DNA of 8,706 bases, taken from contig DGIK01000131.1 in assembly GCA_002393195.1 (NCBI GenBank), forward strand, positions 680 to 9,385, written 5' to 3'. Under the pieces are notes generated by a model, which was not told the DNA's origin, did not search any database, and was given only the letters and a program-made list of their open reading frames with translations. This document shows, piece by piece, positions 5,992 to 8,706 of this stretch (within the stretch, counting starts at the first letter, position 1; every line of letters starts with the position of its first letter). The position numbers and the translations under genes are program-made. The stretch comes from Bacteroidales bacterium UBA3824. GTDB lineage: Bacteria > Bacteroidota > Bacteroidia > Bacteroidales > UBA3824.

Positions 5992-7113
5992 TCAATTAAT
6001 ATAATTTAAAATATAATCCGAAATCTTTTGAGTAGCTATCCCCTCTTCATAGGATTCCAATGTATTCTGATGTTTTTTGATTGCTTCAATAAAATGATGC
6101 TCATTAAAATTTAAAATTTTATCAACAAGTTCTTCATTTGTCTTGCTAATAGGGAATCCCCAAGTTTCAGGGGCTGTATAAAAGCCTCTATCTTTAATAT
6201 ATTCATCGATGTCGGGAGTAAATAAGAAACATGGACGATATAATAAAGAATAATCCCACATGCATGAAGAATAATCTGTTATTAAAACATCAGTGGCGCA
6301 TAGTATTTCTTGCATATCAGGATAATTGGAAACGTCTTTATCATATTTTTTTGATATATTACTATTGGATAAAGTGTGATGCCCTCTGAACAAAAAGACT
6401 ACATTTCTACAATACTTGTTAAACAAAGCATCTTTTGCTTTTAACACATCTAGTTCGTTAGTAAAATATGAAGCTTGTGCACTCCCTCTATATGTTGGCG
6501 CATATAAAACAACCAAATCATCTTGTGGCAAGGAGTATTTGTTTCTAAACTTTATATTATTTTTTTCTATGTCTTTTTTATTGAAAAAAATATCATTTCG
6601 TGGCATACCTATGGACAAAAAAACTTTTTTATCTAATTTATTAGACAATGACATTACTTCAGTAAATTTTCTACTACTGGAAATATAATACTGAAAATTA
6701 GGCGGATAATATGATTTGAAATTGCCATTGTTATTAGCGTTTCCACATTTTTTATATGCGCCACCACCGTGCCATGTTTCTATTAGTAGTTGTTTTTTAA
6801 GGTATGGAATAAAAGTCGGGAATCCATCGTTTGTTATAATTATTTTGCTTGTTATAACTTGTTTCACCCACGTCAATGTATTTTTCTTAACATAGGTTAT
6901 ATTTTTAAGTTTTTCATTAGGCTTATGATTCAACAGCCAAACATATTTGTATTCTGGATATTTTTCATACATATATTTAAAAATATACCATGGATTACAA
7001 TTCATGCTTTTACCGCTAAACGATTGAAAATAAATTTTCTTATTATCAATCGGAAATATCCAAAATAATTTCAGCAAGTGTCTAATTAAGACTTTGATAT
7101 AATACTTTAACAT
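5992..7113 (-). CDS. CDP-glycerol glycerophosphotransferase family protein (TagB/TagF-like)
   Basis: Enzymes of this family move a polyol phosphate (glycerol or ribitol phosphate) from a CDP carrier onto a lipid-linked glycan or growing polymer at the inner face of the membrane. The 373-residue protein has the family motifs in order: ETWHGGGAYKK (112-122) with the proposed catalytic-base region around His115; SIGMPRND (167-174); LYAPTYRG (203-210); RGHH (243-246); LITDYSSCMWDY (277-288); and the DxDEYxxxRGFY-like stretch at 301-312. The first 20 residues are basic and hydrophobic (LKYYIKVLIRHLLKLFWIF) and may attach the protein to the membrane. Only the GT-B-like catalytic region is present, without the extra N-terminal domain of long TagF polymerases, so single-unit transfer is as likely as polymerisation. 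It starts one base after the upstream SDR stop codon. It is very AT-rich: 6541-6600 has 10 G or C in 60 bases. Substrate unproven. Confidence 0.9.
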   Translation of the reverse strand: MLKYYIKVLIRHLLKLFWIFPIDNKKIYFQSFSGKSMNCNPWYIFKYMYEKYPEYKYVWLLNHKPNEKLKNITYVKKNTLTWVKQVITSKIIITNDGFPTFIPYLKKQLLIETWHGGGAYKKCGNANNNGNFKSYYPPNFQYYISSSRKFTEVMSLSNKLDKKVFLSIGMPRNDIFFNKKDIEKNNIKFRNKYSLPQDDLVVLYAPTYRGSAQASYFTNELDVLKAKDALFNKYCRNVVFLFRGHHTLSNSNISKKYDKDVSNYPDMQEILCATDVLITDYSSCMWDYSLLYRPCFLFTPDIDEYIKDRGFYTAPETWGFPISKTNEELVDKILNFNEHHFIEAIKKHQNTLESYEEGIATQKISDYILNYIN

Positions 7114-7114
7114 C

Positions 7115-8155
7115 TTATTTCATACCGTTAATCATCCTTCTGTACGCTTCTTCCAATCCAACTTTTGGATACCATCCTAACGACCTCAGCAATGTTGTGT
7201 CGAGATTAAGGTTCAAATATAGATTAGGCGCGTACTCAGCAGGAACATCTTTTATGTCAAAAACAAGTTTTATTTTATTGTCCGCAATCTTGGAAACTAT
7301 CATTTCCGCTGTTTCACGAATTGTGTAGAATGTTTTCTCGTTTGCAGTAGTATACGCCTGGCCAGCGGAGCCTTTTAGTAATATCATAAATATTGCTGAA
7401 ATTGCATCCGAAGTGTAAATAATAGGACGTTTTGTAACTCCTTGTGTTTTCAAAACAATGTTATGTTCTTCAATTACTGCACGTGCAAACTGTGCAGCAA
7501 CTCGTGTATCATTATAGTCGATTCCTGCACCCAAAGTCTGCGTCAGGCGTGCAATCTTTACAGGCAGAGAAAACTCTTTAGCAAAACTATGACATAGACA
7601 TTCACAAAGACGCTTGCTTTCAGAATAACTGCTGCGAGTACTCAAAATATCAATGTAACCATAGTCGTTTTCGGAAACAGTCTTTTGTTCTGGCGGTGTT
7701 ATTCCAAAAACTTCCATACTCGACAAATATACCATTGATTTTATATTATTTGATTTTGCAAATCGTAAAATATTCAATGTGCCATTTAGCGCTATGTCTA
7801 TGGTTTCAACAGGTTTGTTTACAAAATCCAACGATGAAGTAACGCTCGCACCGTGAATTATGTAGTCTATATGTTGTGTTATTTCAGGCAGTTGTAGAAC
7901 GTTACCAATAAGGAACGTTATGTTTCTAAAACTATTGCCGAAAATTTTTTTTGCCTTATCTATGTTGCGGATAAGCCCTAAAAGTTTCATTGAATAGTTT
8001 TCTGTCCTGTTTAAACAATCCAAAAACAACAGAATCTGACTTCCGAGCAGTCCTGTTGCTCCTGTTACGAAAACGGTCGAATTTTTTAGCGACGAAAAGT
8101 CAAAGGATTCCTTTATTGAAAAAAAATCCTCTTCGAGAATATCATATTTAGTCAT
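7115..8155 (-). CDS. NAD-dependent epimerase/dehydratase (extended SDR)
   Basis: A 346-residue extended short-chain dehydrogenase/reductase, expected to alter a nucleotide-linked or phosphorylated sugar by NAD(P)-dependent oxidation-reduction. Seen: the Rossmann motif TGATGLLG (31-38), HGAS (101-104), the catalytic Ser region VYLSSMEVFG (142-151) and the YSESK pair Tyr177 and Lys181 (YxxxK), so the active site is complete. RPIIYTSDAISAI (243-255) matches the epimerase-type C-terminal substrate region. A roughly 25-residue N-terminal extension precedes the first strand. The ATG overlaps the stop of the cytidylyltransferase gene by four bases (ATGA), and the next gene starts one base after its own stop, so all three are probably translated as a unit. 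Pairing with an IspD/TarI-type enzyme suggests its substrate or product is CDP-linked, or is the phosphate to be activated. It is not the zinc alcohol dehydrogenase (TarJ) that usually partners TarI. Exact reaction unknown. Confidence 0.88.
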   Translation of the reverse strand: MTKYDILEEDFFSIKESFDFSSLKNSTVFVTGATGLLGSQILLFLDCLNRTENYSMKLLGLIRNIDKAKKIFGNSFRNITFLIGNVLQLPEITQHIDYIIHGASVTSSLDFVNKPVETIDIALNGTLNILRFAKSNNIKSMVYLSSMEVFGITPPEQKTVSENDYGYIDILSTRSSYSESKRLCECLCHSFAKEFSLPVKIARLTQTLGAGIDYNDTRVAAQFARAVIEEHNIVLKTQGVTKRPIIYTSDAISAIFMILLKGSAGQAYTTANEKTFYTIRETAEMIVSKIADNKIKLVFDIKDVPAEYAPNLYLNLNLDTTLLRSLGWYPKVGLEEAYRRMINGMK

Positions 8156-8706
8156 AACCCGAATATTTGTTTGTTTTCCCTAACTTCGTACAAGGCTCTT
8201 GATGTATAAAAGTCTGTCGGTGTGGTGATTTTGATATTGTCGTAATCTCCTGAAACAGTGTGCAATGAATGCCCATAATATTTCATCAACGATGCTGAAT
8301 CTATCATATTTGTCATACCTTCCTCCATCGCCTTGCGATGACATTTCAAAAGTTCTCCAAGGTAAAAACATTGCGGTGCTTTTGCGTGGTAACATTTGCT
8401 TCGGTCGGTGATGTTTTTTATTTCATCATTTTCCAACGTTACGATAGTTTCAATGGCGGGAACAACTGTAATTGCAGAACCAAATTGCTTGACACTTTCG
8501 ATACAATCGTTTATCAGTTTGTCGCTTACAAATGGTCTTACTCCGTCATGAACCAATACTATTGAATCCCGTTCAACATTTTTTTCCAACTCGCAGAGCC
8601 CGTTGAAAATAGAAAGTTGTCCTGTTTCACCGCCAGGTACAATCCATCTAACTTTGTCGATATCGTACTTCTTGAGGAGTTTTTTCAAGAAGTCAATCCA
8701 ATTGTC
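8152..8706 (-). CDS. IspD/TarI-type cytidylyltransferase, N-terminus missing
   Basis: The C-terminal 184 residues of a nucleotidyltransferase that joins CMP to a phosphorylated alcohol using CTP; roughly 50 residues, including the CTP-binding glycine-rich loop, lie past the right edge. Visible family motifs, numbered from the edge: VPGGETGQLSIFNGL (23-37), VLVHDGVRPFV (50-60), VVPAIETI (81-88), AKAPQCFYLGEL (108-119), DSASLMKYYG (136-145) and NIKITTPTDF (157-166), with Lys159 at the usual active-site position. HDGVRP differs from the HDAARP typical of IspD and is closer to the HDAVRP of ribitol-phosphate enzymes such as TarI. Together with its place at the head of a glycan cluster, this favours a CDP-polyol or related precursor over isoprenoid synthesis. 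The frame continues to the edge without a stop, so the internal TTG near 8688 is not a start. Its stop overlaps the next gene by four bases. Confidence 0.88.
   Translation of the reverse strand, partial: DNWIDFLKKLLKKYDIDKVRWIVPGGETGQLSIFNGLCELEKNVERDSIVLVHDGVRPFVSDKLINDCIESVKQFGSAITVVPAIETIVTLENDEIKNITDRSKCYHAKAPQCFYLGELLKCHRKAMEEGMTNMIDSASLMKYYGHSLHTVSGDYDNIKITTPTDFYTSRALYEVRENKQIFGL

Noticed and set aside
8665..8688. TTG near 8688 as the start of the cytidylyltransferase
   Set aside because: The frame stays open to the window edge and the essential N-terminal nucleotide-binding loop would be missing, so the gene is simply cut by the window.

Overview
The window looks like a chromosomal segment of a Gram-negative Bacteroidota bacterium, most likely of the order Bacteroidales. 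The evidence is promoters of the Bacteroidota type (TTTG, about 19 bases, TAnnTTTG), start codons without Shine-Dalgarno sequences, and a PurF-type protein with the unusual N-terminus MSGFFG, which I recall from Bacteroides homologues. No rRNA, tRNA, insertion sequence or CRISPR array is visible.

Left part (1-4094) holds housekeeping genes of fairly high GC. A PRPP amidotransferase-like gene (purF) on the minus strand runs off the left edge. It is divergent from recN (DNA repair ATPase) on the plus strand, and the 162-base gap between them carries a promoter in each direction. A terminator-like hairpin follows recN. Next come an AT-rich stretch with AATT tracts phased at about 10 bases, smpB (trans-translation), an array of eight heptamers and a small DUF6440-like gene.

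Middle (4094-4300) is a junction between convergent genes. A strong hairpin with a run of eight Ts is oriented to stop minus-strand transcripts arriving from the right. A possible 45-residue membrane-protein ORF on the plus strand lies beside it.

Right part (4269-8706) is a lower-GC surface-glycan cluster, all on the minus strand. In transcription order it reads: IspD/TarI-type cytidylyltransferase (cut by the right edge), extended SDR of the epimerase/dehydratase type, CDP-glycerol-glycerophosphotransferase-like enzyme, a 290-base AT-rich gap, GT32-type sugar transferase, and WecG/TagA/CpsF glycosyltransferase. Genes within each of the two blocks overlap or nearly touch. A working model is that the first two proteins make a CDP-activated polyol or related precursor, the third transfers it as a phosphate-linked unit, and the last two build the sugar part of a capsule, O-antigen or exopolysaccharide repeat. 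The set resembles parts of Gram-positive teichoic-acid pathways, but substrates cannot be read from sequence. Transporters, polymerase and initiating transferase are not in the window.
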